Below are positions 33,470-41,834 of a stretch of DNA of 64,000 bases, piece after piece. Position 1 is the stretch's first letter, and the number at the start of each line of letters is the position of its first letter. Position numbers and translations under genes: made by a program. The notes beneath the pieces are model-generated. The model searched no databases and was not told the DNA's origin. It saw nothing but the letters and a program-made list of their open reading frames with translations. Origin of the DNA: an uncultured Ruminococcus sp. (GTDB lineage: Bacteria; Bacillota; Clostridia; Oscillospirales; Acutalibacteraceae). The DNA is taken from positions 1 to 64,000 of the forward strand of contig CADANT010000002.1 in the NCBI GenBank assembly GCA_902789345.1, written 5' to 3'.

Positions 33470-35136
33470 AGTTTAACCCCCTTTTGAGGCAAGGTAAGGC
33501 ATATATACTCAATGCCGTCTTCTTCCAGCACATTAAGTTTACCCTCAAGCATTTTTATTGTATCCTCTTTATAATTTTCACACAGCAATTTGCTTGGACT
33601 GCTTAGCTCTATACGGAGTGTAATATTTTCATTTATATTCAGGTTTACCAACACTGCGCTTACATCGGGCATTGCCAGCTCCAAAGCCTCCTCAAAAAGC
33701 TCGTACAAAAGCATTGCGCTTTTCTCTTGCAGTACGCACTCTCCCTTGTATTCACCGTGAGCGTAAATTCCACACATTCTTACATATTCCAAAGATTCGG
33801 AAAAAGCCAAAGAAAGCTCGTCGCTGTAGATTTTCTTATTTTTATGCAGGAACAGAAGAATGTTTGAGTACCTTTTAATATATGCATTCAGCACAGCCGC
33901 TCTTTTCATAGTAACCTCAAACTCCTGTTCGTCTTCGGGAGGGGCGTTAAGAAGCCGGCTTAGCTTATCAAGCTGAGGCTTTACCTTTGACGCAATGTCA
34001 CTGTACAGCCTGTTTTTTTCCTCCAGCATTAAACGCTTTTCTTTAAGTCTGTTTTCGTTTTCTAAAATTGAATTTTCCTTTTCAAGTATATTTCCCAACA
34101 TTTCCAGCTGTTCATTAAGCCTGTTAATTTCCGAAATATCCTTTGTCCAGTAGCTGTATCCGCCTTTAATTTTGTGGCTTTTAAGCAAGGTGTTTCCGTC
34201 ATTTAACAGTACCTCCTCCTGCTCTGCTTTCAAGACATCGCCATACGCAGGCACAATACACCTGTGTGACCTATAACGAATACGCCCTCTTTTATCCATT
34301 ATTCCACAGCCTATATTGGAATTTTCCCATAGCATATCGTAGCCGTCGTTAGACGGGAAAAGTCCTGTTAAAATCAGGCACTCCATAAACGCCGGGAAAA
34401 CAAAGGATATTACCTCGGCAGACCTAAACAGATTTATAACCGGAGTGTCAGGCGCCAAAATATATGCAACAGTATATGCGACCTCCAAGGCAAGGGGCGC
34501 AACAGGCAGCCATATTCTTTTACGATTTTCAGAAACTGTACATCTGGAAAATACAATAACAAGCATTGTTGCAAACATTACAAGCAACCACAAAACCGAT
34601 ATATAATAAACAGGCCCGTAGGTATACTTACTGTCGTGCCAGTGCTCAATTCCCCCTGTAAAGTTAAAGGCAAGTCCGTGCAGGTCATTGGTAAGCATCC
34701 CCAGCACTATTAATGCCGCCGGTATGTACAAAAGCTTCCACTTTGGGTTTATAGGCTGCCCCTGTGGCTTGCCTATATGCAGTACGGCAAACAGCATCCA
34801 CAGTACAGAAACAGTTTGGGGCAAATAGTACAAGTACCAAATATACCTTGCCACAATATGGTCATCGGGTAAAAACACAAATTTTACAGTTCTTAGCACC
34901 ATCATAAAAAGTATCATAAGCTCCATTGCAATTATATACTTTCGTTCTTCGCTTTGTATAAGCCTTTTATTTATCTGACTTATCCATATAAATGCCGACA
35001 CTGCAAACAAAAAAAATATTATTAAATTACCTGAAATCTGCGGAAAATTATGGCGAACCAGGCGGATAACCCCCGTCATGGCTACAAGCGCAACACATAC
35101 AATATTTAAAACTATAGTTTCACGACTACTATGCAC
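33466..35136 (-). CDS. 7TM sensor with degenerate kinase-like end
   Basis: About 556 residues from GTG 35136 (GGGGG four to five bases upstream); a TTG at 35169 is the alternative. Seven hydrophobic segments (about 8-250) resemble the N-terminal 7TM module of sensor kinases, followed by a PAS-like part, a strong coiled coil (about 340-390) and a C-terminal domain shaped like an HATPase. Its N-box position reads LYELFEEALELAM, without the Asn, and no G box is visible; no phospho-acceptor His motif is clear. It probably senses a signal and works through the kinase next to it. Confidence 0.7.
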   Translation of the reverse strand: MHSSRETIVLNIVCVALVAMTGVIRLVRHNFPQISGNLIIFFLFAVSAFIWISQINKRLIQSEERKYIIAMELMILFMMVLRTVKFVFLPDDHIVARYIWYLYYLPQTVSVLWMLFAVLHIGKPQGQPINPKWKLLYIPAALIVLGMLTNDLHGLAFNFTGGIEHWHDSKYTYGPVYYISVLWLLVMFATMLVIVFSRCTVSENRKRIWLPVAPLALEVAYTVAYILAPDTPVINLFRSAEVISFVFPAFMECLILTGLFPSNDGYDMLWENSNIGCGIMDKRGRIRYRSHRCIVPAYGDVLKAEQEEVLLNDGNTLLKSHKIKGGYSYWTKDISEINRLNEQLEMLGNILEKENSILENENRLKEKRLMLEEKNRLYSDIASKVKPQLDKLSRLLNAPPEDEQEFEVTMKRAAVLNAYIKRYSNILLFLHKNKKIYSDELSLAFSESLEYVRMCGIYAHGEYKGECVLQEKSAMLLYELFEEALELAMPDVSAVLVNLNINENITLRIELSSPSKLLCENYKEDTIKMLEGKLNVLEEDGIEYICLTLPQKGVKL

Positions 35137-35186
35137 AAAATCCCCCGCCTTACTGCAAAATATATACAAAAGTTTGTGTTAAAAAC

Positions 35187-35215
35187 AGTATAGCTTATTC
35201 AACTTGTCTTTTCAA
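35187..35215 (-). promoter_or_regulatory. Promoter of the sensor/kinase/regulator operon
   Basis: Minus strand TTGAAA (35215-35210), 17-bp spacer, TATACT (35192-35187), about 50 bp before the GTG start. Confidence 0.65.
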
Positions 35216-35235
35216 GGGCATTTTTCCCATTACTG

Positions 35236-35318
35236 CGGCAAATTGTGTACATTGAAAGCTAAAGGTAAGCGGATTTATAATTTACTGCCTTTTTTCCATA
35301 CGGCAAGTTGAATACATT
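35236..35318 (+). repeat. Direct repeat in the divergent promoter region
   Basis: Two 18-bp copies, CGGCAAATTGTGTACATT (35236-35253) and CGGCAAGTTGAATACATT (35301-35318), agree at 15 positions and start 65 bp apart. The second contains the -35 box of the aminotransferase promoter. A regulator binding site is possible. Confidence 0.5.
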
Positions 35319-35336
35319 CTGAATTTATGGTAAAAT
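35308..35336 (+). promoter_or_regulatory. Promoter of the aminotransferase gene
   Basis: TTGAAT (35308-35313), 17-bp spacer, TAAAAT (35331-35336), 35 bp before the ATG. Confidence 0.6.
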
Positions 35337-35370
35337 AAATGAATAATATAGAAACTTGGAGTTGAGTTTA

Positions 35371-36561
35371 ATGGAATATTCCTTTAGTGACAGAGTTAAT
35401 TCTCTTAAACCGTCTGCAATAAGAGAAATTTTTAAATATGCGGCAGACCCGGAGGTAGTTTCGCTGTCAGCAGGCAACCCTGCCCCTGACGCTTTTCCTG
35501 CCAAAGAAATTGCGGAAATTTCGGCTGACCTTCTAAACCGTCATCCTGTAGACGCCCTGCAATACGGACTTACAGAGGGCTACACACCACTTAGAGATTA
35601 CCTAAAAAAATATATGAAGGATAAGTACGGCATCGGTTCGGAAAACGACCAGCTTATTATAACCTCCGGCGCACAGCAGGTTATGGACTTAGCCGCTAAG
35701 TCACTGTGCAACGAGGGCGATGTGGTTATATGTGAAGCGCCAAGCTTTATAGGCTCTCTTAATTCCTTCCGTTCATATAACGCAAAACTTGTAGGCGTAC
35801 CTGTAGAATCTGACGGTATTAACACTGAAATTCTTGAAGAAAAGCTAAAAACCGAAAAGAATGTACGCTTTATATATGTTATTCCTAACTTCCAAAACCC
35901 GTCAGGCGTAACAATGAGCCTTGAAAAAAGGAAAAAGGTATATGCCCTTGCAAAAAAATACGGCGTAATGATATTAGAGGACAACCCTTACGGCGAGCTG
36001 CGCTACTTTGGAGAGAATGTACCGGCTATAAAATCACTTGACACCGACGGTATAGTTATGTACGCCGGCTCATTTTCAAAGGTAATATCACCGGGTATGC
36101 GTGTGGGCTGGTGCGTTGCACCAACCCCTGTTATTCAAAAAATGGTTGTTTGCAAGCAGGGACAGGATGTTCACACAAATATGTGGTCACAAATAGTTAT
36201 TCACGAATATGTAACTAAGTATGACTTTGAAGCACATTTGAACTACCTAAGAGAGCTTTACAGAAAGAAAGCCCAGTTTATGATGGACTTGTTGGACGAA
36301 CATTTAGCACCGTACATTACATACGACAAAATAGACGGCGGTTTGTTTATAATGTGCAAACTGCCTGACAATATAAATATGCTTGACTTCTGCAAAGAGG
36401 CTGTAAAAAGAAAGGTTTGCGTAGTGCCGGGCAACGCATTCTTAACAGACGAAAACGAAGAATGCCATACCTTTAGAGTGAATTTCTCAACACCGACAGA
36501 CCAACAGCTTGAAAAGGGAGTAAAAATATTAGGCCAGCTTATAAAAGAGCTTTGCCAATAA
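35371..36561 (+). CDS. PLP-dependent aminotransferase, LysN/MocR-like class I
   Basis: 396 residues from ATG 35371 (GGAG upstream). Fold type I: SLSAGNPAPDAFP near the N-terminus, GAQQVMDLAAKSL, the NPSG motif of the substrate side (NFQNPSGVT), DNPYGELRY, and the PLP lysine in AGSFSKVISPGMRVGW (about 233). This subgroup includes 2-aminoadipate and aromatic or branched-chain aminotransferases. No HTH is fused. It lies just upstream of trpS with an 8-13 bp gap, so they are likely co-transcribed. Confidence 0.88.
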   Translation: MEYSFSDRVNSLKPSAIREIFKYAADPEVVSLSAGNPAPDAFPAKEIAEISADLLNRHPVDALQYGLTEGYTPLRDYLKKYMKDKYGIGSENDQLIITSGAQQVMDLAAKSLCNEGDVVICEAPSFIGSLNSFRSYNAKLVGVPVESDGINTEILEEKLKTEKNVRFIYVIPNFQNPSGVTMSLEKRKKVYALAKKYGVMILEDNPYGELRYFGENVPAIKSLDTDGIVMYAGSFSKVISPGMRVGWCVAPTPVIQKMVVCKQGQDVHTNMWSQIVIHEYVTKYDFEAHLNYLRELYRKKAQFMMDLLDEHLAPYITYDKIDGGLFIMCKLPDNINMLDFCKEAVKRKVCVVPGNAFLTDENEECHTFRVNFSTPTDQQLEKGVKILGQLIKELCQ

Positions 36562-36574
36562 GGAGGAAATGAAA

Positions 36575-37582
36575 ATGGAACAAACACAGGAAAAGAAAAA
36601 GGTTATTTTTAGCGCCATTCAGCCTACAGGAACTATTACACTGGGCAACTACCTGGGCGCACTGAAAAACTGGATAAAGCTTCAGGACGATTTTAACTGC
36701 ATATACGCTTTGGCAGACCTGCACGCAATTACAGTAAGGCAAGACCCGGCTAAGTTTAGGGCACACATTTACGAGGCATATGCACTGTTGCTTGCCTGCG
36801 GTGTAGACCTTGAAAAAAGCCTGTTTTTCATTCAAAGCCATGTAAGCACCCACGCAGAGCTTGCTTGGGTACTAAACTGCTATACACAGTTTGGCGAGCT
36901 TTCCAGAATGACTCAGTTTAAAGACAAATCTGCAAAGCACGCCGACAACATCAATGCCGGACTGTTTGCCTACCCATCACTAATGGCGGCTGATATTTTA
37001 CTGTATCAGGCTGATTTGGTACCTGTAGGAGCTGACCAAAAACAGCACCTGGAGCTAACAAGAAATATAGCAGAAAGATTTAATGGCATTTACGGCAATG
37101 TGTTTAAAGTGCCTGACGGTTATATTCCGAAAGCCGGCGCAAGAATTATGTCACTGCAGGACTCAACAAGGAAAATGAGTAAATCAGACGAAAACGCAAA
37201 CGCTTATGTTGCTGTACTTGACAAGCCTGAGGTTATTATGAAAAAGTTTAAGCGTGCCGTTACAGACAGCGAAGCTTGTGTACGCTACGGTGAGGGCAAG
37301 GACGGAATCAACAACCTAATGGGCATATACTCATCTGTTACAGGCAAAACCTATGACGAAATTGAAAAGGAATTTGACGGCAAGGGCTACGGTGATTTTA
37401 AAACTGCTGTAGGCGAAGCTGTTGTAGAGGAGCTGCGCCCTATTCAAGAGCGTTTTAACCAGTTTATAAAGGACAAGGCATATTTAAAGGAATGTTACGA
37501 CAAGTCTGCCGACATTGCACGCAAGATTTCACAGCGTACTCTGGACAAGGCAATGAAGAAAATAGGCTTTGTTTTAAAGTAA
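36575..37582 (+). CDS. trpS: Tryptophanyl-tRNA synthetase
   Basis: 335 residues from ATG 36575, eight bases after AGGAGG. Class I synthetase with the HIGH-type region TGTITLGNYLGAL (about 18-30), DLHAIT and the KMSKS motif (RKMSKSD, about 200). Charges tRNA-Trp. No T-box leader; the gene depends on the aminotransferase promoter unless an internal one exists. Confidence 0.96.
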   Translation: MEQTQEKKKVIFSAIQPTGTITLGNYLGALKNWIKLQDDFNCIYALADLHAITVRQDPAKFRAHIYEAYALLLACGVDLEKSLFFIQSHVSTHAELAWVLNCYTQFGELSRMTQFKDKSAKHADNINAGLFAYPSLMAADILLYQADLVPVGADQKQHLELTRNIAERFNGIYGNVFKVPDGYIPKAGARIMSLQDSTRKMSKSDENANAYVAVLDKPEVIMKKFKRAVTDSEACVRYGEGKDGINNLMGIYSSVTGKTYDEIEKEFDGKGYGDFKTAVGEAVVEELRPIQERFNQFIKDKAYLKECYDKSADIARKISQRTLDKAMKKIGFVLK

Positions 37583-37602
37583 TGCATTTTAAATAATTAC
37601 TT

Positions 37603-37643
37603 AGGGTTACAGCAAACCCATAACCCTGCTACAGCACTGTAGC
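37603..37643 (+). other. Two adjacent hairpins after trpS
   Basis: AGGGTTA (37603-37609) pairs with TAACCCT (37621-37627), and GCTACAG (37628-37634) pairs with CTGTAGC (37637-37643). No T-tract follows, so a terminator is doubtful; they may mark processing. Confidence 0.4.
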
Positions 37644-37678
37644 ATAAAATAAAAATGTTTTAAAAAGGAACAAACACT

Positions 37679-37975
37679 ATGAATACCATATTGCTTTTAG
37701 TTACCTATAAGCTAAAGCAAAACACACGCAGTATATTTCTTGATGAAATACACAACAGCGGTATAATTGAAAACATTAAGCAAGAGGCCGGCTTTTTGCG
37801 TTATGACTATTACCCTGACCTGAAAGACGGTAACACTCTTTTACTTGTTGAAGAGTGGGCAACGGAGGAATGTCAGCAAAAACACCTGCAAGCTCCTCAT
37901 ATGAACAAGCTAAAGGAACTTAAAGAGCTGTATGTACTGGATACATCAGTAAAAAAATACTGCTCTAAAATTTAA
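37679..37975 (+). CDS. ABM-domain monooxygenase-like protein
   Basis: 98 residues with a ferredoxin-like fold of the antibiotic biosynthesis monooxygenase (ABM) family: LLVTYKLK, EAGFLRYDYY, LLLVEEWAT and HLQAPHMNKL match its strand and helix signature. Small quinol monooxygenases (YgiN-like) belong here, but the activity is unknown. AAAGGA precedes the ATG, 96 bp after trpS. Confidence 0.8.
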   Translation: MNTILLLVTYKLKQNTRSIFLDEIHNSGIIENIKQEAGFLRYDYYPDLKDGNTLLLVEEWATEECQQKHLQAPHMNKLKELKELYVLDTSVKKYCSKI

Positions 37976-37985
37976 CTAAAAAATT

Positions 37986-38032
37986 AAAAACATCAGCTAA
38001 AGTCATTTAAAAACTTCGGCTGATGTTTTTTT
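37986..38032. terminator. Bidirectional terminator
   Basis: A-rich arm AAAAACATCAGC (37986-37997) pairs with GCTGATGTTTTT (38019-38030), with an extra AAGT/ACTT pairing inside. T runs exist in both directions; it lies between the convergent 37679 and 38140 genes. Confidence 0.8.
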
Positions 38033-38139
38033 GTATAAGCTTTGTTTATTAATTCACGGCAAAATCGCCGCATATAAACAACTTACTGAATTTTAATTTT
38101 TGGGGTTTCCCTGTTCACTTTAAAAAAGGCAAATGCACC

Positions 38140-38397
38140 TTATTTTTTAAAGCGGTCAAAAAAGCTTTTCTTTTCGTACGGTTCAGAAGCTATTGACTTT
38201 AGCTCGTAACCTGTATTGTGAATAACATTTTTAAGCTTAACCTCGTCCAAAGGCTCAGGGCTGATAATCTCGGTAATATTTTTACTGTGGGACGAATTTA
38301 CGCTTTTTACTTTAAATTCCCTGCGAATAGCGTCGTTAATATGGCTCTCGCACATACCGCACTGCATACCGTCAATTTGTAAAACATACTTTGTCAT
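38140..38397 (-). CDS. Heavy-metal-associated (HMA) domain protein
   Basis: 85 residues from ATG 38397, nine bases after GGAG. The HMA fold with the metal site MQCGMC (11-16) resembles CopZ-type chaperones, although the usual GMTCxxC is GMQCGMC. A Lys/Phe-rich tail follows. It is a soluble carrier or regulator of a soft metal ion. An operator-like palindrome overlaps its -10 box, similar to that of the P-type ATPase at 58.7 kb. Confidence 0.8.
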   Translation of the reverse strand: MTKYVLQIDGMQCGMCESHINDAIRREFKVKSVNSSHSKNITEIISPEPLDEVKLKNVIHNTGYELKSIASEPYEKKSFFDRFKK

Positions 38398-38418
38398 TTC
38401 AACTATCTCCTTACTAAT

Positions 38419-38439
38419 AATATGTTCACTAAGCATATT
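38419..38439 (-). promoter_or_regulatory. Operator-like palindrome of the HMA gene
   Basis: 21 bp with AATATG/CATATT outer arms; the two 10-bp arms agree at 8 positions around a central base. It overlaps the last three bases of the -10 box, a typical repressor position. The inner TGAACATAT resembles ArsR/SmtB-type sites. Confidence 0.55.
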
Positions 38440-38465
38440 CTAGTATATTGGTAGGAAAAAGTCAA
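38437..38465 (-). promoter_or_regulatory. Promoter of the HMA gene
   Basis: Minus strand TTGACT (38465-38460), 17-bp spacer, TAGAAT (38442-38437), 40 bp before the start. Confidence 0.65.
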
Positions 38466-38476
38466 TTATCACTTGG

Positions 38477-39256
38477 TTATTTTTTCTTGTTTTTATCCTT
38501 TTGTAAATGCTGCATTTTATACGAAGTTATAACAAATACGGTACACATAAAAATAACCATACAGCCTACCACTACCGCAGTTATAATAGAAAGCTCCATT
38601 ACTGCCGTTATGACTGAAATTATAATAAACAGCGCCATAAATACCTGAGATGTAATTCTAAAGGACTTGTATGCTGACTTATACAGCAGCTCCTTTTGTG
38701 CCTCGTCGGCTTGAACCTCCTGTGTTTTCATAGGATCAAAGTCAAACACACTCATATTCAGGTTTGGTGTAAGCTGATTTTGTATTTTCATTAACCTCTG
38801 CATTATAACACAGCCAACTATTAAAGCTAACACCGTTACAATCAATACCACAAAATAATAAATAATCGGATCAACTTTTTCAACATTTACAATATTAATA
38901 GTTGTAGCTACCATATTTAATACGCACGAAAAAACAAATGCAATCTGTTCTACCGTAATTGACAAATCAACTGTTTTCTCGGCAGTGTCAAAATAGGCAT
39001 CGTCATTCTTCAGCATATTTACAGCCTTTTTAGCTTTAAAATAAGAGTAAAAGGTAACAATTAATGCAGCTATGTTTAACGCTATAAATATTGCAAAAAG
39101 CACCAAATAATTTACGCTTGTGCTGCCGTCAAATCCCGTTAGCACTGTTTTAATATTGTCGCCGAGAAATCCGGCAAAAAAACCTAAAACGGCCGACACA
39201 ATTACAACTGTACCAAATATAATAAAGAATTTTTTCTTTTGCTTATTAGCATTCAT
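38477..39256 (-). CDS. DUF3169-like membrane protein
   Basis: 259 residues, six predicted membrane helices in pairs, a Lys-rich N-terminus and C-terminus (KDKNKKK). Pairing directly after a short Xre regulator (they share one base at 39256) is the usual setting for DUF3169 proteins in Firmicutes. Function unknown; such pairs are often stress or development controlled. Confidence 0.75.
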   Translation of the reverse strand: MNANKQKKKFFIIFGTVVIVSAVLGFFAGFLGDNIKTVLTGFDGSTSVNYLVLFAIFIALNIAALIVTFYSYFKAKKAVNMLKNDDAYFDTAEKTVDLSITVEQIAFVFSCVLNMVATTINIVNVEKVDPIIYYFVVLIVTVLALIVGCVIMQRLMKIQNQLTPNLNMSVFDFDPMKTQEVQADEAQKELLYKSAYKSFRITSQVFMALFIIISVITAVMELSIITAVVVGCMVIFMCTVFVITSYKMQHLQKDKNKKK

Positions 39257-39462
39257 TATTCTTCCTCCTTAAAATCGAAAATATCCTCAACCGATACATT
39301 AAAATACCTTGCTATTTTTATAGCAAGTACCACGCTTGGGGAATAATCTCCCCTTTCAATTTGACTTATAGTTTGTCGTGACACACCAACCAGGCGCCCC
39401 ATTTCACTTTGGTTTATACCATTCTTTGCACGGTATTCCTTTAGTCTGTTATACAGCGGCAC
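39256..39462 (-). CDS. Xre family HTH regulator
   Basis: 68 residues, essentially one Cro/CI HTH: LKEYRAKNGINQSEMGRLVG, then VSRQTISQIERGDYSP and a helix IARYFNVSVEDIFDF, as in YozG/YgzD-like proteins. GTG start with AAAGGGTGG upstream. Palindromes TTGACAAG..CTTGTCAA overlap its own promoter, so it probably represses its operon with the membrane protein as effector; inferred. Confidence 0.9.
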   Translation of the reverse strand: MPLYNRLKEYRAKNGINQSEMGRLVGVSRQTISQIERGDYSPSVVLAIKIARYFNVSVEDIFDFKEEE

Positions 39463-39507
39463 CGTTCACCACCCTTTCTGTTTTGCAGTTTTATAATTGA
39501 TTTCCAT

Positions 39508-39579
39508 TTGACAAGGAAAGTTTGCTTTTTGACAAGTTTCCTTGTCAATATATTAGCATATGACAAGTATAGTTGTCAA
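39508..39579 (-). promoter_or_regulatory. Promoter with multiple operator palindromes
   Basis: Minus strand TTGACA (39579-39574), 18-bp spacer, TAATAT (39555-39550). Operator O1, TTGACAAG-N4-CTTGTCAA (39529-39548), sits on the start point. O2, TGACAA-N6-TTGTCA (39561-39578), spans the -35. A half site TTGACAAG lies at 39508-39515. All share TTGACAAG, so one protein, likely the Xre regulator, could bind all. Confidence 0.75.
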
Positions 39580-39656
39580 CAGAAAATGAAAAATTTTCCA
39601 AAATTTTTTGTCTGCTAAAATCGGCAGGCAAAATTAATACTCTGCCCCAAAAACAG

Positions 39657-39699
39657 AAAAAGCACACTCGGCAGTAACTTTAACTGCTGAGTATGCTTT
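39657..39699 (-). terminator. Terminator of rny
   Basis: 17-bp stem with two mismatches (39659-39675 against 39683-39699), followed on the minus strand by TTTTCTG; 24 bp past the stop. Confidence 0.7.
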
Positions 39700-39722
39700 G
39701 TTTTTAAATGTAATATCTGTAA

Positions 39723-41276
39723 TTATCGTGCGTATTCAATAGCACGGCTCTCTCTTACTATATTAACTTTTATCTGTCCAGGGTATTCAAGGTCTGCTTC
39801 AATCTTTTCGCAAATCTCACGAGCCAACAGAACCATTCTGTCGTCGTCTATTACCTCCGGATTAACCATTATTCTAACCTCACGGCCTGCCTGAATTGCA
39901 AAGGAGCTTTCAACACCCTCAAATGAGTTAGCAACCTCTTCAAGCTTTTGAAGTCTTTTAATGTAATTTTCAAGATTTTCCTGTCTTGCACCCGGTCTTG
40001 CGGCTGATATTGCGTCTGCCGCCTGTACTATACAAGCAACAACTGTCTTAGCCTCAATGTCACCGTGGTGAGCTGCAATAGCGTGTACAACCGCTTCGCT
40101 TTCTTTGTATTTTTTGGCAACCTCAACACCTATCTCAATGTGTGAGCCTTCCATTTCGTGGTCAAGAGCCTTACCTATGTCGTGCAAAAGTCCGGCACGC
40201 TTAGCAATAGTAGGGTTCAAGCCCAGCTCCTCTGCTATCATACCTGACAAATAACAAACCTCTATAGAATGCTGCAGTACATTCTGACCATAGCTTGTTC
40301 TGTAACGCAAGCGGCCAAGCAGCTTAATAAGCTCAGGATGAATACCGTTTACGCCTGTTTCTATAACAGTACGCTCACCCTCCTGCTTAATTGTAGCCTC
40401 AACCTCTTTTCTTGCCTTTTCAACCATTTCCTCAATTTTAGCCGGGTGAATACGCCCGTCTGAAACAAGCTTTTCAAGAGCAACTCTTGCAATTTCACGG
40501 CGAACCGGCTCAAAGCAAGAAATTGTAATGGCCTCGGGAGTATCGTCAATAATCAGGTCAACACCCGTAATAGTTTCAATAGCTCTGATGTTTCTGCCCT
40601 CTCGGCCTATTATACGGCCCTTCATTTCATCGTTAGGCAACGGAACAACCGACACAGTCGCCTCGGCAACATGGTCTGCCGCACAGCGCTGAATAGCAAG
40701 AGAAATAATGTTTCTTGCTTTTTTGTCACACTCGTCCTTTAGCTGCTGCTCGTAGTCAAGAATTTTAGCTGCTTTTTCGTGAGTAAGCTTTTCGTCCATT
40801 CTTGCCAAAAGCTCTGTCTTTGCCTGATCTTTAGTGTAACCGGAAATACTTTCAAGAACCTCCAAGTGGCTGTTTTTAATGCGCTCAGCCTCTGCCAGCT
40901 CTTCCTCAACAGCCTTTTGTTTACGGGAAACCCTATCCTCTTTCTTTTCAAGATTTTCAATCTTCTTCTCAAGAGTTTCTTCCTTTGACTGAATCCGTCT
41001 TTCGTGACGCTGTATATCCTTCCTGCGTTCGTTGTTTTCTTTCTCGGATTTTTCCCTTAAGCGATGAATTTCATCTTTAGCCTCAAGAATAGATTCCTTT
41101 TTCTTAGCCTCTGCTTCTTTGTAAGCACTGTTTACAATACGCTTTGCCTCTTCTTCTGCAGAACCTATTTCGGTTTCTGCAACTTTTTTACGGTGATTTA
41201 CACCCATAAAAAAGGCAACTGCACCTGCAACCGCACCTACTGCAATTATAAGTACAATGGCTAATACTAAATCCAT
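39723..41276 (-). CDS. rny: Ribonuclease Y
   Basis: 517 residues: N-terminal membrane anchor (about 3-24), long coiled coil (about 30-195), KH domain with [17 protein letters not shown] phosphohydrolase domain with [10 protein letters not shown] and the HD pair [12 protein letters not shown]. Membrane-bound endoribonuclease that starts mRNA decay in Firmicutes. AAGGAGGTG precedes the ATG. A leader of about 290 nt separates it from its promoter. Confidence 0.96.
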   Translation of the reverse strand: MDLVLAIVLIIAVGAVAGAVAFFMGVNHRKKVAETEIGSAEEEAKRIVNSAYKEAEAKKKESILEAKDEIHRLREKSEKENNERRKDIQRHERRIQSKEETLEKKIENLEKKEDRVSRKQKAVEEELAEAERIKNSHLEVLESISGYTKDQAKTELLARMDEKLTHEKAAKILDYEQQLKDECDKKARNIISLAIQRCAADHVAEATVSVVPLPNDEMKGRIIGREGRNIRAIETITGVDLIIDDTPEAITISCFEPVRREIARVALEKLVSDGRIHPAKIEEMVEKARKEVEATIKQEGERTVIETGVNGIHPELIKLLGRLRYRTSYGQNVLQHSIEVCYLSGMIAEELGLNPTIAKRAGLLHDIGKALDHEMEGSHIEIGVEVAKKYKESEAVVHAIAAHHGDIEAKTVVACIVQAADAISAARPGARQENLENYIKRLQKLEEVANSFEGVESSFAIQAGREVRIMVNPEVIDDDRMVLLAREICEKIEADLEYPGQIKVNIVRESRAIEYAR

Positions 41277-41575
41277 AGTCTATGGCACCTCCTTAGTTCA
41301 TTTTCTTTTTAGAATACTTTAATCTTCATTAATAATCACAAACTCGTGGTGCCCGTTATCAGGGATACTATATTCAATTTTAAAAGTACAAAATACGGTA
41401 CTAAACCATATATAAAAAATGTATTGTTTTGCAAAAACGCATAAGCAACAATTTAGATTTAAAACCTGCCGCACAATAAAACGGCACTAAAAATTAAAAT
41501 TAAAAAATATATAATAACGGCCCCATAAGAGTCCAATTAATAAAAAACGGGTAAAGCAAAAAGCTTACCTAGATA
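41277..41575 (-). other. Long 5' leader of rny
   Basis: About 290 nt from promoter to start codon, AT-rich. A TGCCG/CGGCA hairpin lies near 41469-41490. No gene supported; such a leader may allow RNase Y autocontrol, which is inference. Confidence 0.35.
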
Positions 41576-41604
41576 AGAATAACATTTCTGCACACAAATG
41601 TCAA
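41576..41604 (-). promoter_or_regulatory. Promoter of rny
   Basis: Minus strand TTGACA (41604-41599), 17-bp spacer, TATTCT (41581-41576). Confidence 0.6.
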
Positions 41605-41771
41605 CTGCATAGCTATATGTGGTGTCGCATTATTATATAAATACGCCCTGCATAATATAATAACTTTTGTAAATACTGTAGTATTATAGGCAGTTTTACA
41701 GTCATAATGACTTCTATTTTGCAGAAGTAAAAAAATTTGTTAGAATTTTCTGTTAAATTTTTGTCAAACAC

Positions 41772-41800
41772 TTGAAGAAATCAAATAAATGTACTATAAT
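41772..41800 (+). promoter_or_regulatory. Promoter of gap
   Basis: TTGAAG (41772-41777), 17-bp spacer and a perfect TATAAT (41795-41800), 35 bp before the ATG. Confidence 0.75.
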
Positions 41801-41834
41801 GAAAACACCTTAAATTTTAGGAGGAATTTTAATT

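Noticed and set aside
35137..35169. TTG start at 35169 for the 7TM sensor
   Set aside because: No ribosome site lies before it, whereas the GTG at 35136 has a G-rich site close upstream. It is kept as an alternative only.
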